From Arthrinium phaeospermum (taxonomy: Eukaryota > Ascomycota > Sordariomycetes > Amphisphaeriales > Apiosporaceae): DNA of 64,000 nt. Location of the stretch: the NCBI GenBank assembly GCA_006503535.1, contig QYRS01000007.1, positions 2,480,001-2,544,000 of the forward strand, in the 5' to 3' direction. Below the pieces are notes generated by a model, which saw only the letters and a program-made list of their open reading frames with translations, was not told the DNA's origin and did no database searches. A program made the position numbers and the translations under genes. The first letter of the stretch is position 1. The number at the start of each line of letters is the position of its first letter. Positions 21,753 to 32,788 of this stretch are shown one piece after another.

Positions 21753-23877
21753 ATGGGTTCGCAAGCTCAGGAAAATGTTGATATCGTCATCGTCGGAGGT
21801 AAGTTCACCCACCCCCCCGTCTCATCCAAGCATTATTCCAAGCATGCTAACGCGCAAGAAGGTGGTCCAACAGGCCTGCTTTCTGCCGTCCTGGCTCGGC
21901 AGCTGGGCCTCTCCGTTTCCGTCATAGGTATGTCCTCGCACTAGCAACGACTTTGTTTGCTCGCCCGCGGCATCATGATGGCTCTGACCGAACCCAGATG
22001 AGAAGCCGTCGTCTTTACCAGTGGGCAGAGCCGACGCCCTCAATGCCCGGACGCAGCAATATCTCGAAGTAGTCGGGACGCTCAAAGCGCTGAGACAGAA
22101 AGGCATCGAATGCAACAGTGAGTTTTCTTCCCGTCTGGGATGGGTGAAAGTTTATCCCCGGGTGTGGGCTACGTCAACTTACATACACCCTGGCAGCCAG
22201 CTCGACCTTCGCCGAGGGCGACTTCAAGTCTAGGCAGAGCAAGTGGTGGACCGGCCTCGAGCATTGCCACCACAAGAACTTCCTGATGATTGGCCAGCCC
22301 GAGGTCGAAAAAGCCCTGCTGGGCCAGCTCGACACGCCCGTTGTCCGGTTTGGGGAGCGGGTCGCCTCGATCGAGGAGGACGACGACGGCGTGACCGTGA
22401 CGACCGACGCTGGCCGGACCATCACGCGCGCCCAGTACGCGATTGGCGCCGACGGGGCCAGGTCGAGTGTGCGCCAAGCCCTTGGCATCGGCTTTGAGGG
22501 CACGAAACCGGAAATGATCTGGGCGGTCCTGGACTGCTTCCTCGACACCGACTTCCCAATCTGCTCCGAGATCATCACCTTCCAGCTCAATGGCCAGTCG
22601 CGCGTCTCGTGGATCCCGCGCGAGAGGGGCATGTCTCGCTTCTACGTCCTGCTCGACGGCGAAGTCACCCAGGAAAAGGCCGAGGCGTCCATTCGCGAAC
22701 ACCTGGCGCCCCATCGGGTGGACTTCGTGCGGACGGAGTGGTTCAGCACCTTTGAAGGTATGTGACGAACTTTTGTGTGTGTGTCGTCTGATCAATCATC
22801 AATCCCGGTGTGTGGGTGGGGACACCGGCAGTGGTGGGATATCGGTCGAGGTGGGATACCGGTGGTGGTGGTGGTGGGATACCGGTAGTCGTGGGATGCC
22901 GGTATTGGTGGTGGAGCTGTTGGGTGGTTGGTGCAACCATGCTAGGGCCCCCCTTTCCCTTTTTTCTCTGTTTTTCTCCACGTTTTAGACCACTAACCCC
23001 CGACCTGTCTACCAGTCCGGGAACGAATCGCATCGGCCTTTGTCACCAAAGAGGGAAAGGGCCGCATCGCCCTAGCCGGGGACGCCGCGCACGTCCATTC
23101 AGTCAACGGCGGACAGGGCCTCAACACGGGTATCGCGGACGCCTTCGGCCTTATCTGGCGTCTCAAGCTGGCCTGCGACATGGGCAAGGCCGCGGCTGAT
23201 CGGACGGGCGTGATCAGCACATACGACCTCGAACGACGTACGGTCGCCCAGGACGTTATCAACGTGGCCGCCCGGCTCGTACGTGACACGATGCACACTG
23301 CCAAGCAATATGTGTCCACCATTGAGAAGAACGCCGGGTATATTACTGGTGAGTTCTTTTTTTTTTTTTTTTTTTTTACCCACAACGCCACCCTTCCAGT
23401 GGCCTGCCCATTCGATTAACGTCTGACGAATCTAATCTGATCGTGTCACTCAATCTAGGCATGGGGGTTGCATACGGCGCAGTTGGATCTTGCCTTATTG
23501 CAGAGTCAGAGCGGGGCATCTGGAAAGCGGGCAGCAGATGCCCAGATCTGACCCTGGCCAGCCGGAAATTGGCCGACGAGCAGCAGCAGCGCATCTACTC
23601 TCTGGCCCAATATGGCCGGTTCCTCATCTTGGTAATCGGTGGTGCGTCGAACGATGATGTGCAGGCGTTGCAACAATTCCGGCACGTCTCGGATCTCTTG
23701 GCTCTTGTAAATCCGGCCGAGGGTCCCATTGACAGCGACGGCAGCGCTCGGACCTTTACCTCAGACCTGGTGGCTCCAGCGGACAAGTTCACCGTCCTCG
23801 TGCGACCCGACATGTACATCGGCTATGTCGGCGACGCTAGAGGTGCTCAGCAATACCTGCTGAATCTTTTCCCTTGA
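21753..23877 (+). CDS. FAD-dependent monooxygenase, phenol-hydroxylase type (514 aa)
   Basis: Six exons (21753–21798, 21862–21927, 21998–22117, 22197–22757, 23016–23348, 23459–23877) join in phase. Motifs are in order: the nucleotide-binding GGGPTG (15–20), the DG motif GADGARSS near 163, and the FAD ribityl-binding GDAAH at 286–290 followed by GGQGLNTGIADAF. The C-terminus has the thioredoxin-like end of this class (LVRPDMYIGYVGDA). Such enzymes use NAD(P)H and oxygen to hydroxylate or epoxidise an aromatic or related substrate. It is divergent from the isocyanide synthase and followed by a transporter, so tailoring of the isocyanide product is the natural inference. Intron 4 is unusually long (258 nt) with tandem repeats, and intron 5 has 21 T in a row. 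Confidence 0.92.
22814..22913 (+). repeat. Minisatellite-like repeats inside a monooxygenase intron
   Basis: Four to five imperfect copies of a GGTGGGATACCGGTxGT unit (17–23 bp spacing) lie within the fourth intron. The repeats are G-rich on the coding strand and probably unstable in length. Confidence 0.75.
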
Positions 23878-24160
23878 CGGCGCGGTCCTTAATCCGGGAT
23901 GGTGCTACCTAGGGGAATGATTGGGGGTGGAGGAGGGGCACGCATGTAGCAATAACAAACGATGAGACCCCATTATTACCAATGCAACCTCCCAGTACGG
24001 AGTACCCGCAGTGGATCGCTTCTATTATACCCCATACTTGTGTCACCCATGCAGCAACGGCTTTTTTGTTTATTTCTCGGCAGATGTCGCTTGGCACCAA
24101 CCCAGGACAACTTACCTCGCTGCAACCTGCTCAGCTCGTAGTGACAGTGACAAGTGAAGC
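23878..24160. other. Intergenic spacer, promoter of MFS gene
   Basis: This short spacer separates two genes transcribed in the same direction. No other feature is seen. Confidence 0.5.
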
Positions 24161-25592
24161 ATGCAGGAACAAGTGACTGACAGGTCATCGTCCTCGGTGG
24201 TGCCTGCCGCCGTCCCAGACACTCGAACCGAGGAGAAGACCATCATGCAGAGTGCATCCCGACCGGCTCCCAACTCGGGCGTTACCGCTTGGCTCCAAGT
24301 CCTGGGCGCCTTCTGTCTCTACTTCAACACCTGGGGTACGTGATGCCCTCCCTACCACACGCTGCCTTCCCTCCCCCGACGCCAACTAACCAAGCGACAA
24401 CGCGCGCAGGTCTGCTGTCCACCTTCGGCAGCTTCCAAGCCTACTACCAGACCGAGCTCCTGGCCTCCGAAACGGCCTTTGCCGTCTCCACCATCGGCTC
24501 GCTGCAGAGCTTCGTCCTCGTCTTCCTCGGCTTCCTCGCGGGGCCCCTCTACGATGCCGGCTACGCGCGGCACCTGCTCACGGCCGGCTCGGCCCTCATC
24601 GTCGTCGGCACCGTCTGCCAGAGCTTCTGCGCCACGCTCTGGCAGCTGCTGCTGGCCCAGGGCCTGTGCATCGGCATCGGCTGCGGCTGCCTCGCCGTCC
24701 TGAGCGTCGCCATCCCGTCGCTCTGGTTCACGACCCGGCTCCCGATCGCCAACGGCGTCGCGGGCATCGGGAGCGGTTTGGGCGGGTGAGTGCACGACTA
24801 AAATCCCTTCGCGCAATATTCGAGTCCCTAAATCGTCGCTAACCCTCTGCCAGCGTCATCTTCCCCATCATGGTCCGCAACCTCCTCCCCACCATCGGCT
24901 TCGGCTGGACCGTCCGCGCCATCGCGCTCGTCAACCTGGTCCTCCTGGGCCTGGCGAGCGCCGTGCTGCGGACCCCGCCCGCCACGGCCCGCCGGCGCCG
25001 CCTGGTCGACACGGCCTCGCTGACGGACTGGCCGTACGTCCTGTTCGTGCTGGGCTGCTTCCTCGTCTTCCTGGGGCTCTACACGCCCTTCTTCTACGTC
25101 CCCACCTTTGCCGCCACGTCGGGCTACACGCCCCGCGACGAGAGCTTCTACATCGTCATGGCCATGAACCTGGCCTCCATCCCCGGCCGCGTCGTGCCGC
25201 CGCTCCTGGCCCAGCGCTGGGGCGGCGGCGTGCTGCCCGTCATGGTGGGAACCGCCGTCGCCTTGGGCGCGTGCGCGCTTGGATTTATCGGATGCATGGG
25301 CATCGCCAGCGTCTATGTCGTGGCATGTTTCTACGGGTTCTTCACCGGCTCCTTTTTTGCGCTCCAGCCTACTTGCTTCGTCAGTCTGACCAAGGACATG
25401 AAGGTCATGGGGACGCGGTTTGGGATGGCGTTCACCGTGCTTTCGGTGGCGTTGCTCTTTGGATCGCCCATCAGTGGGGTGCTGCAGGGTAGATACGGGT
25501 ATTATGCGTCTTGGGTCTGGGCCGGGGTGGCCCTTTTCACAGGAAGTCTTGCTATTTACGCTGCCCGCGCAATGAGGACGGCGGCTCAATAA
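24161..25592 (+). CDS. MFS transporter, monocarboxylate-transporter-like (429 aa)
   Basis: Exons 24161–24335, 24410–24785 and 24854–25592 join in phase (introns of 74 and 68 nt). A hydrophilic N-terminal tail is followed by about 12 hydrophobic segments. The first is WLQVLGAFCLYFNTWG with the FGSFQAYYQTELL block typical of fungal monocarboxylate-porter-like MFS proteins. The GxGxG-rich region (LCIGIGCGCLAVLS) and GSGLGG are also typical. It sits at the plasma or an internal membrane. Lying directly behind the FAD monooxygenase on the same strand, it is a good candidate exporter of the isocyanide product or importer of a precursor. Substrate cannot be read from sequence. Confidence 0.9.
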
Positions 25593-25775
25593 GTTGGATT
25601 GGATGAAGGGCACTCTTTCCATCTAGCCCAGCACTCAGAGTTGTGTCCTTGTAATAATCTCATGTGCTCAGACTCCCACGCCAGGGCCCTCGACCCCGTT
25701 GTAGGCTTTTCTCCGTGTCCATATAAACCGTGCATACACTACATGAACCGTCTATACGCTTTTCGTTGATAGTGG
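25593..25775. other. Convergent 3' spacer, probable right edge of the isocyanide cluster
   Basis: This 183-base spacer lies between the MFS gene and the converging HET-ankyrin gene. Nothing else is seen. Confidence 0.5.
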
Positions 25776-28700
25776 TCATTCAATTGGATATGGCCAAGGT
25801 CGGATAGTGAATGCACCCATAATATGCTTGACTTCTTGGACGGAGATGCTGGGCTGCTGCCTCGGGCGCCGCGACAGAGAACCCGCGTACAAAGACCTTG
25901 AAAAGGGATGGACAGCGCCACGGAGCCCATGCAGTTTCTCTCGGCGCAGCAGATAGTCGGCAACATCGGAATGATAATACCGCAGCGCGAAGCCCAAGGG
26001 ATCCGTGCGCGAGGTGTCCACGTCCACTTCAATTTCTGCGTCGATGGCCTTCTTTTTCCAGCCGTGGATCGTCATATCCCGCACGTTGGAGCGGCAGCCG
26101 AAGGCACAAAGAGCTTGTACGCAGCCGAGATGGCCGTTGGCCGCGGCTATGTGTAGCGCCATGTCTGTATCGATATCGTCTCGGGATGTATAGCATAGAA
26201 GTTCCTCCACAATAGGCGTGCTTCCGACCAAGCATGCCAGCTGTACGGCTGGATATTGCGGTTTGGCTCCAGCTTTCAAAAGTATCTTGACCACTTCAAA
26301 CCAGTCCCCTCGACATGCGGCGTGCAACGGGGTCCTCCACCGCTTGTCTCTTGCATCGTAGTCTGCACCATGCCGCAGGAGAAGATCGACAATCTTGGCC
26401 GATCCGGCAGCAGCCGCGTGCCAGAGAGGCGTCCGGTTCTCCACATCACCTATTTCAATATCGAGTTGCTTGTCCAGCCGTAGTATAGCCTTGACAGCCG
26501 CCAGGTTCCCCATGGCCGCAGCACGGTGCAAGGGAGTCTCGTGTAGCCAGTTGAATCTTGCGTTGGTCCAAGGTTTCGATTCTGCCCACCCAAAGGGACC
26601 AGTTGACGAGAAGTGCAGACAGGAATGCGATGGCTGAGCAAGTGCCCGTAAGATGTACTTGACTTCGCTTGACGTCACATATGCCGCTGCCAGATGTGAT
26701 GGGGAATCCAGAGATTCCGCCCATGTTCTGTCGCTCCAGTAGTCCGCCGACCATATCTTACGAGACGCCTGCGGTTCCTCGTCTGATACGAGATAGCGTA
26801 TCGTGTCCAGATTGCCAAAGAACAGAGCAACGTGAAGTGGCGTCAGGCCGTAGGTCGTCCTGGTGTTAATCATTGCCTCGTTCTTGCAAAGCAGACGTAC
26901 GCCGTCTAGACCGCTGTAAGCTGCGGCCCAATGCAGGGGCCTGAACCCGTCGAATATAGCGGCATACTCTCCGGATTTGTCGGATTCATATGAACTGGAG
27001 GTGACCGCCTCCATGGATATCTTGTTGAAACTGCTCGCCATTATCCCGGCGATCACAGCAGTATTGTTCCCAATGCATGCTTTGACGAGGAGCCGGCTGA
27101 AATACCGGTGTAAGGTGTCTTCCTCATGATCGCCCTGAAGCCCACCGGTAATAGTTATCTTCTGCCTATCATGAGTATCGCCCATTTTCATCAGCTCATA
27201 GTGGGGAGGGACGCGGATAGTGGCTGGAGGATGCGATCGTACTTGTCTGATTCCAGGAAGTCGTCCCAAGGCACAGTCCCAAGTACTCTCGCTGGTACAT
27301 GATTGGTATAGAGCCTCGTACCATTCTTTGTAGGGAGTGAGGCCGGATTCTGGGCCGATGTCGGGCATCTCGGGCGGCCTGATGTGTGGCGGGTGGAAGA
27401 TCTTCGCACGCGATGGATATAGTTGATGCATCCCGCGATAGAATTGTCCCGGAGCGGGGGAGATCCGTATCCGGGCTGGGTTGATGCGAGCTCTAATGCC
27501 TTTGTGTATTGACGCATCAGTAAATTTGTTGGTCTTGTGTCGCGTGGAGTCATCCAAAAACATCTTGGCAGCGTCCTCCAGCGTAAGTTCAAGATCGCTG
27601 TCCTTTAGCGTACACCAATAGGACCATTCAGGACATAGAGTACTCCATTCGTCCGAGGAAGGGCCAAAGTAAAGATCAAATGTTGTGCCGACCGAATTTC
27701 CAAGTCGTAAAGCTGCGAGAGGTTCCCGTCCAGATGTATCAAATTCGATCTTTGAGTCCAACGCCATTCTGGGATGCGCATCGAGTATCTTGATGGGTAT
27801 GCCGTCATCGATATCAACACTGAGTCTCGGGAGGGACAACCCCGCGTGCTGTTTTACGTATATGGAGGTGCGTTGTTCCCCGTGCTGTCTGTCACAGGTG
27901 TAGATTCTGTGAGGGTTACACCGAGCGAAATGGCTGCCACCCAGCGATACTAGCAGAATTGCCAGTCGAAACATATCGTAGTCGTCCTCATCCTCGATGG
28001 ATGCATCTGCGGCGTCCAAGATGGCAAAGAACCCGGTCTGGTTAGGTGGAATTCCCGGACGTATCGACTTTATTGAATTTGCTCGTATAGAGGGGAGTAG
28101 GTCAAGTTGTGTATGTAACCCCAAATTGGTAATCGAACACGGGACTATCGCCGAGTTCTCACAAGGAATTATACTCCTAGAGTCCGCGAAAAACGCAGGA
28201 CTAGGTGCAAACAGTCCACAATGACTATAACGAAGCACATTGTTGTCTGGACATTTCCATAAGAATATGGTATGATCTGTTGATCCTGCTCGCATTGTCA
28301 GCGCCCGAAAACAAAAAGTGTGCTGCACACCAACCTTTGAGTATCTCTTCTTGGAGGCGGATGAACGCAAGTTCCCCCTCTCCATATAAGAGAGGCATAT
28401 TGACATCGAAAATCCCCATCAGACAGTACGCAACATCTTCGATTCTGGTTGTTTTACGCCTCGCAGCCCATGACATCCGCTGCGCGATGCTGAAGTCGCT
28501 CAGTACCAATGTACCGTCGCCAACTAAAGCCTCTCGAGGTATGCCTGTGACATCCGTAACAAGGCCTGTCATGTCCGAAATAGGATTCATGTGTTGCCGC
28601 CACTGTAAGTCTTTCTTAGAGCCAATGAGCTGCCATTTTCTGTTATAGAAATTGACGTTAGGGGACGCAACGAGCTCCTGCAATGTCCAGCCTCGGGTAA

Positions 28701-29157
28701 ACCAACGGCTTTGTGTTGTTTTCTTTACAAGTGTCGTAAGCCTCTCAGACTCACCAGATTCATGTACTTGCTCGAGTTGAATATCGACATCCACATCGAT
28801 CAGATATGCATAGCATACAGCAGAGTCGCGGTAGTACCGGTACATGGAGTTAATGGCTTCTGATAGCTCGGCGCTGGAGCTCTTGTCGATGCAGCAGGTG
28901 TCGATCCAGATGTAGCTATAACCTTGCGATTTGGCCAATGCCGCAGCATCTCGCACCTTGGCAAAGCCGGGCTTGGCATATATCGAACGACACATCCACT
29001 CCGAGTAATAGGCTTGATAATTCATCAGCTGCTTGATGTCGTCGAAGCTGAGTTCCTCTTCGTCCTTTCCCCAGGTATGGGATAATATGGCGTAAGGTGG
29101 AAGGTCATTGTCGTATTTTGTAACGAGGGCAAGTGTTGAAGTGTTCAGAAGTCGCAT
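25776..29157 (-). CDS. HET-domain protein with C-terminal ankyrin repeats (HET-E-like N-terminus, 1110 aa)
   Basis: Exon 1 is 28335–29157 and exon 2 is 25776–28285, with a 49-nt intron (GTTGGT…GAGCAG) in phase. The start at 29157 gives MRLLNT, the hallmark opening of HET-E/HET-D/HET-R-type proteins. The HET domain (1–~145) has YAILSHTWG (22–30) and YIWIDTCCIDK. The conserved follow-on blocks ATRIEDVAYCLMGIFDVNMPLLYGEG-like and CGLFAPSPAFFADS span the splice site. Where HET-E has NACHT and WD40 repeats, this protein has a linker and then about eight ankyrin units (for example NRTPLWHAAAAGSAKIVDLL and RWRTPLHAACRGDWFEVVKIL). It likely senses a non-self cue through the repeats and signals through HET. 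Confidence 0.9.
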
Positions 29158-30994
29158 TGTCAAAACAGGACCACCGAGTTCTGATCTATGCCAATAATTT
29201 GACGCTGTTTGGGGACAAACTTGAGTAAATTTGATATCTAGGTGCAATTGTCTGTTCCGTTCAGCCTCCTTTCCACAGTAAGCGAGCTGATGTAAGACGA
29301 ATGTGACTGTGTTACGTTCATGCACTGCCTATTGGTCAAACTTGCGGCGGAATAAGAAATATCCGCGCGCGCTTACATAATGCATATTGGCAGTTTTGTA
29401 GCCGGCAGAACACATACCGAAAATATGCGACTCAACAGAAAGGAAAAAGAGAAAGTATCATCAGATTGACATGGAGTTGCATGAACACGAGCCAGACCCC
29501 AAGCATAGAACAAGTTATGGGTTAGGATGCACAAACTGCAAGAGGTCTGGTAAATTAGCCAGCAATGGTTCCAAGGACAAGTCACTGCCAGCTGGATTCT
29601 AGTCGTCCCCGACTAAACAACAAAGTGCGAAGGTGCCAAAGCCCGAGGTCATCTCGGGGTATCCCAGAGATGATAGGCAAGCAGAACACCAAGCTTCCGT
29701 CACATAGTATAGACAGAGGCCTACGGCGCAAAAAGGAAGGGGTTGACAACTTGGTCAGTCACCTACTAGCACGTAAACAGGTCCCTTTCCGATGTTCAAA
29801 TCCCTTCCACATCAGTAAGGAGGTTGCACAGGGTGCAACCCCTGGCCCATATATAAAAACAATGAAAAGGCGGCTGGTAATCGCTGCTTATCGGATCACC
29901 GGGGCCAGATGGTGGCTGGAATTTGCTTTTTCTAATGCAGGTACCCACTTGCAGCCCCTTGGTGCGAGTATCATTTTAGGGGATGACCCGAGAGTCAAAC
30001 CAATTCGTCGGGTGCCTCCGCAGGGACAGACTGGCTGGTCAAAGTGTAAACAGCTCGGAGGAATTGACCTCGAGTGCGTTGCGCCGGGTTATAGGGATGT
30101 CTCTAGCGAATGTAACGCGCGCGAGCCCCATTGACCGGAACCGAGTGGCCGGAAATCATAGGGGGCTCGAGCATTGCTCCCTCGTACCAGCAAGCAAAAT
30201 CCAAATACGACGCGTATAGGATTACGAGGGACCAAACTGGCAGGTCTTAGCTCGCTGCTTGCTTTGCCTAGAATGATATTCAGTATAATCTCCGAACGCC
30301 CCGTTTTAGATAAACCTTAAGTTTAAAGTCTCCGCTATAAAAATAGACTAGGTAGGTCTGCACAGGTACGTACCTATTGCTTCAAATACTTATTTAGATA
30401 GATGGAATGTCTAACAGCAACGACCCTAACCCGGCGACAAAACTGAGGCCATTGAACCGTCGACTAATGGTCACCTTAATTCACCCTTTTAGACGATGTT
30501 GTGGTTACTAGTCAGCGCTGCAGGGTGCAGGTTCGTGTGCCAATGTCGGGGCAGTTCCGAACTGGGGCCAGGCACCGGCTTAGTCTCGTATCTGAGACAA
30601 AACAAGTTGCTATGATATGCTGCTCTGGCCTGAAAAGGAAAATCTCTTCGCTTTTGTGAGGGCATCAATGTCTTATAATCGTCATGCACACGTAGTCGAT
30701 ACCCCATAACTTGTAACTAATGAGTGTCGCTGGTTATTAGTTGACGACGGAGGGTCGTCTCGTTCGTGACTGAACAGTGCCCCTGTCTCATATCTCATAC
30801 AAGGTGCCGCGCGGAGCGGAGTGCAGGCTTGCAGATACCGAGGTCAGTGGCAGATACTATGTAAACGTAGCGGTGTCAACCTGCCACGCCCCGCGGCCAT
30901 GCCCCGGCCCTGAACTCTGAACTCTCCTTCTACCTCGATCTGACTACACAGAAAGCTCTGCAACTTCGCATAGCCTTCTCATCCATCTTTGAAC
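29158..30994. other. Intergenic region (1.8 kb), partly AT-rich
   Basis: No domain-bearing frame is seen. A 189-codon plus-strand frame at 29565–30134 looks random. The stretch from about 30240 to 30500 is AT-rich. The right end is the P450 promoter. Confidence 0.5.
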
Positions 30995-32788
30995 ATGGGT
31001 TTCCAGGCCCTCCTTGTGATGCCCCTGGGGTTCCTTGCGCTATGTTTGTTCACCTTCCTGAAGACCAACCTGCTCTATCAGATCGCTATTCGGAATAAGG
31101 AGGTCGAAAAGGAGCCCCCGATACTGCCGCACAGCATACCCTGGCTCGGCCATGTCTTTGGCTTCCTGACGCCGGTCCCAGGCCGTTTCTTCTCCAAGGT
31201 GCTTTCGTGGTTCCCGAAAAGCCATGGCGGCGCGTCCATGAAGCTGGCCGGCCGAGAGGTTCGGCTCATCTTTTCGACCACGGCGGTCCAGGCACTATTG
31301 AGGAGCAAGCCGGAGGTGGCCAATAGCGACACCATGATCAAGGACATGGCGTGCAAGGGCTTGAAGATTGGCCCCGCCGATTACGCCAAGTACTTTGAGT
31401 GCCGCCACCTGGAGCACGAGCTGTCCAACAAGTACCTACTACGCCCCAAAGCCGCCGACGTCCTGCTGCGCCAATTCGACCGGTTTATGAAGCAAGGCCT
31501 CTCGCAAGAAAGCCGCCGCCTCTCCGCCCCGGCGACCCAGATGGGCGAGGCCGTCAACCTCTACGAGTGGCTCCAGGGCCTCATGTTCAAGGCCTCGGCC
31601 ACCGCCTTCTTCGGCGAGCGCCTGTTCGCCGAGTACCCCAACATCCTGCGCGACTTTTGGGACTTTGAGCCCCTGTTCCTGGGCCTCCTGTTCGGCGTCC
31701 CGCGCTGGGTCAACTCGAAGCCCCACGTGGCGCAGGAGAACATCATCCAGGGCCTGACGGCGTGGGTCGAGGCCAACGACGACGACATGCTGCGTGGCGA
31801 CAAAGGGGTCGCGCCCGACCCGGACGTGCCCGATCGGGATTGGGAGCCGCGCTGGGGCAGCCGCTTCGTCCGCGCCCGGCAGCAGTTCTTCCAGCGGCTC
31901 GGCCTGAGTCCCCGCGGCCGGGCCAGTCTGGAGCTGGGCCTCATGTTCGCGCTCAACTCCAACGCGGTGCCCGCCACGGGCTGGATGCTGATGCACATCC
32001 TGGACCCGCGCAAGCCCGACGTGCTGCCGCGCATCCTGCAGGAGATCCAAGAGGCCGTCGACGTGGCGGCTGCGAACAAAAACAACAACGGGGGCGAGGG
32101 CGAGGACGAGCTGGACTTCGACCTGCCCACGCTCATCAGCCAGCCGCTGCTCCAGAGCATGTTCCAGGAGGTGCTCCGCTTCTACGTCGACGTGCTGGTG
32201 ACGCGCGGCGTGCACCAGGACATGCGCCTGCCCACCGAGGACAGCCAGACCACGCTGCTGATCAAGAAGGGCACCATCGCCATGGCGCCCTCCTACGTGA
32301 ACCACTACGACCCGACCGCCTACCGGGGCGCGCCCGTCGACGAGTTCGACGCGGAGCGGTTCCTTGTCCCCGCCGGCGAGGTCACCAGCGCCGCCGCCAC
32401 CACCAACAACCAAAACCTATATAGCAGCGACAACCACAGCGAGCCCTCCTCCGACGACGAGAAGTCGTCTTCAACAACCAACACCAACAGCAAAGTCAGC
32501 CAGAAGCCCTACGCCTTCAGCCCCGGTGCCGCGGGCGCCAAGATGATCCCGTTTGGGGGCGGTCGGACCATGTGCCCCGGTCGCGTCTTCGCCAAGCGCG
32601 AGGTCTTCTCCGCGCTGGCGCTGGTGCTGCTAAACTTCGACATCGCGCCGCTCGCGGGGCCGAGGTCGTACAAGGTGCCAGGCCACGTCTCCTCGTACAG
32701 CGGTTCGGGCATTATTGGGCACGGGGGCGACATCAAGGTCCACATCAAGAGGCGAACGACGACGACGGCGGCGAAGTCGCAGAGTTAG
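30995..32788 (+). CDS. Cytochrome P450, microsomal, intronless (597 aa)
   Basis: The ATG at 30995 opens with a membrane anchor (LLVMPLGFLALCLFTFL) and a proline-containing hinge (EPPILPHSIPWLGH). The helix-K E-x-x-R lies at 392–395 (EVLR). The heme loop FGGGRTMCPGRVFAKRE has the cysteine ligand at residue 527. The overall type resembles fungal proteins described as cholesterol 7-alpha-monooxygenase-like. An unusual low-complexity insert rich in Ser, Thr and Asn (about residues 465–505) lies between the PERF-like region and the heme loop and makes the protein longer than the usual ~500 aa. The terpene synthase 1.6 kb downstream on the same strand suggests it oxidises a terpene, which is inference. 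Confidence 0.93.
   Translation: MGFQALLVMPLGFLALCLFTFLKTNLLYQIAIRNKEVEKEPPILPHSIPWLGHVFGFLTPVPGRFFSKVLSWFPKSHGGASMKLAGREVRLIFSTTAVQALLRSKPEVANSDTMIKDMACKGLKIGPADYAKYFECRHLEHELSNKYLLRPKAADVLLRQFDRFMKQGLSQESRRLSAPATQMGEAVNLYEWLQGLMFKASATAFFGERLFAEYPNILRDFWDFEPLFLGLLFGVPRWVNSKPHVAQENIIQGLTAWVEANDDDMLRGDKGVAPDPDVPDRDWEPRWGSRFVRARQQFFQRLGLSPRGRASLELGLMFALNSNAVPATGWMLMHILDPRKPDVLPRILQEIQEAVDVAAANKNNNGGEGEDELDFDLPTLISQPLLQSMFQEVLRFYVDVLVTRGVHQDMRLPTEDSQTTLLIKKGTIAMAPSYVNHYDPTAYRGAPVDEFDAERFLVPAGEVTSAAATTNNQNLYSSDNHSEPSSDDEKSSSTTNTNSKVSQKPYAFSPGAAGAKMIPFGGGRTMCPGRVFAKREVFSALALVLLNFDIAPLAGPRSYKVPGHVSSYSGSGIIGHGGDIKVHIKRRTTTTAAKSQS

Noticed and set aside
24352..25622. Two long minus-strand frames (154 and 264 codons) across the MFS gene
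   Set aside because: Highly charged repetitive composition opposite a membrane protein; they are antisense shadows.
29760..29850. Possible tRNA (GTTCAAATCC box)
   Set aside because: No matching A box at proper distance and no cloverleaf could be folded.
29565..30134. 189-codon plus-strand frame in an intergenic region
   Set aside because: No domain, random-looking composition and no splice context.
31439..32424. Large antisense (324 codons) and shifted (220 codons) frames across the P450 gene
   Set aside because: GC-rich third positions of the P450 leave other frames open; the sense frame has clear P450 motifs.
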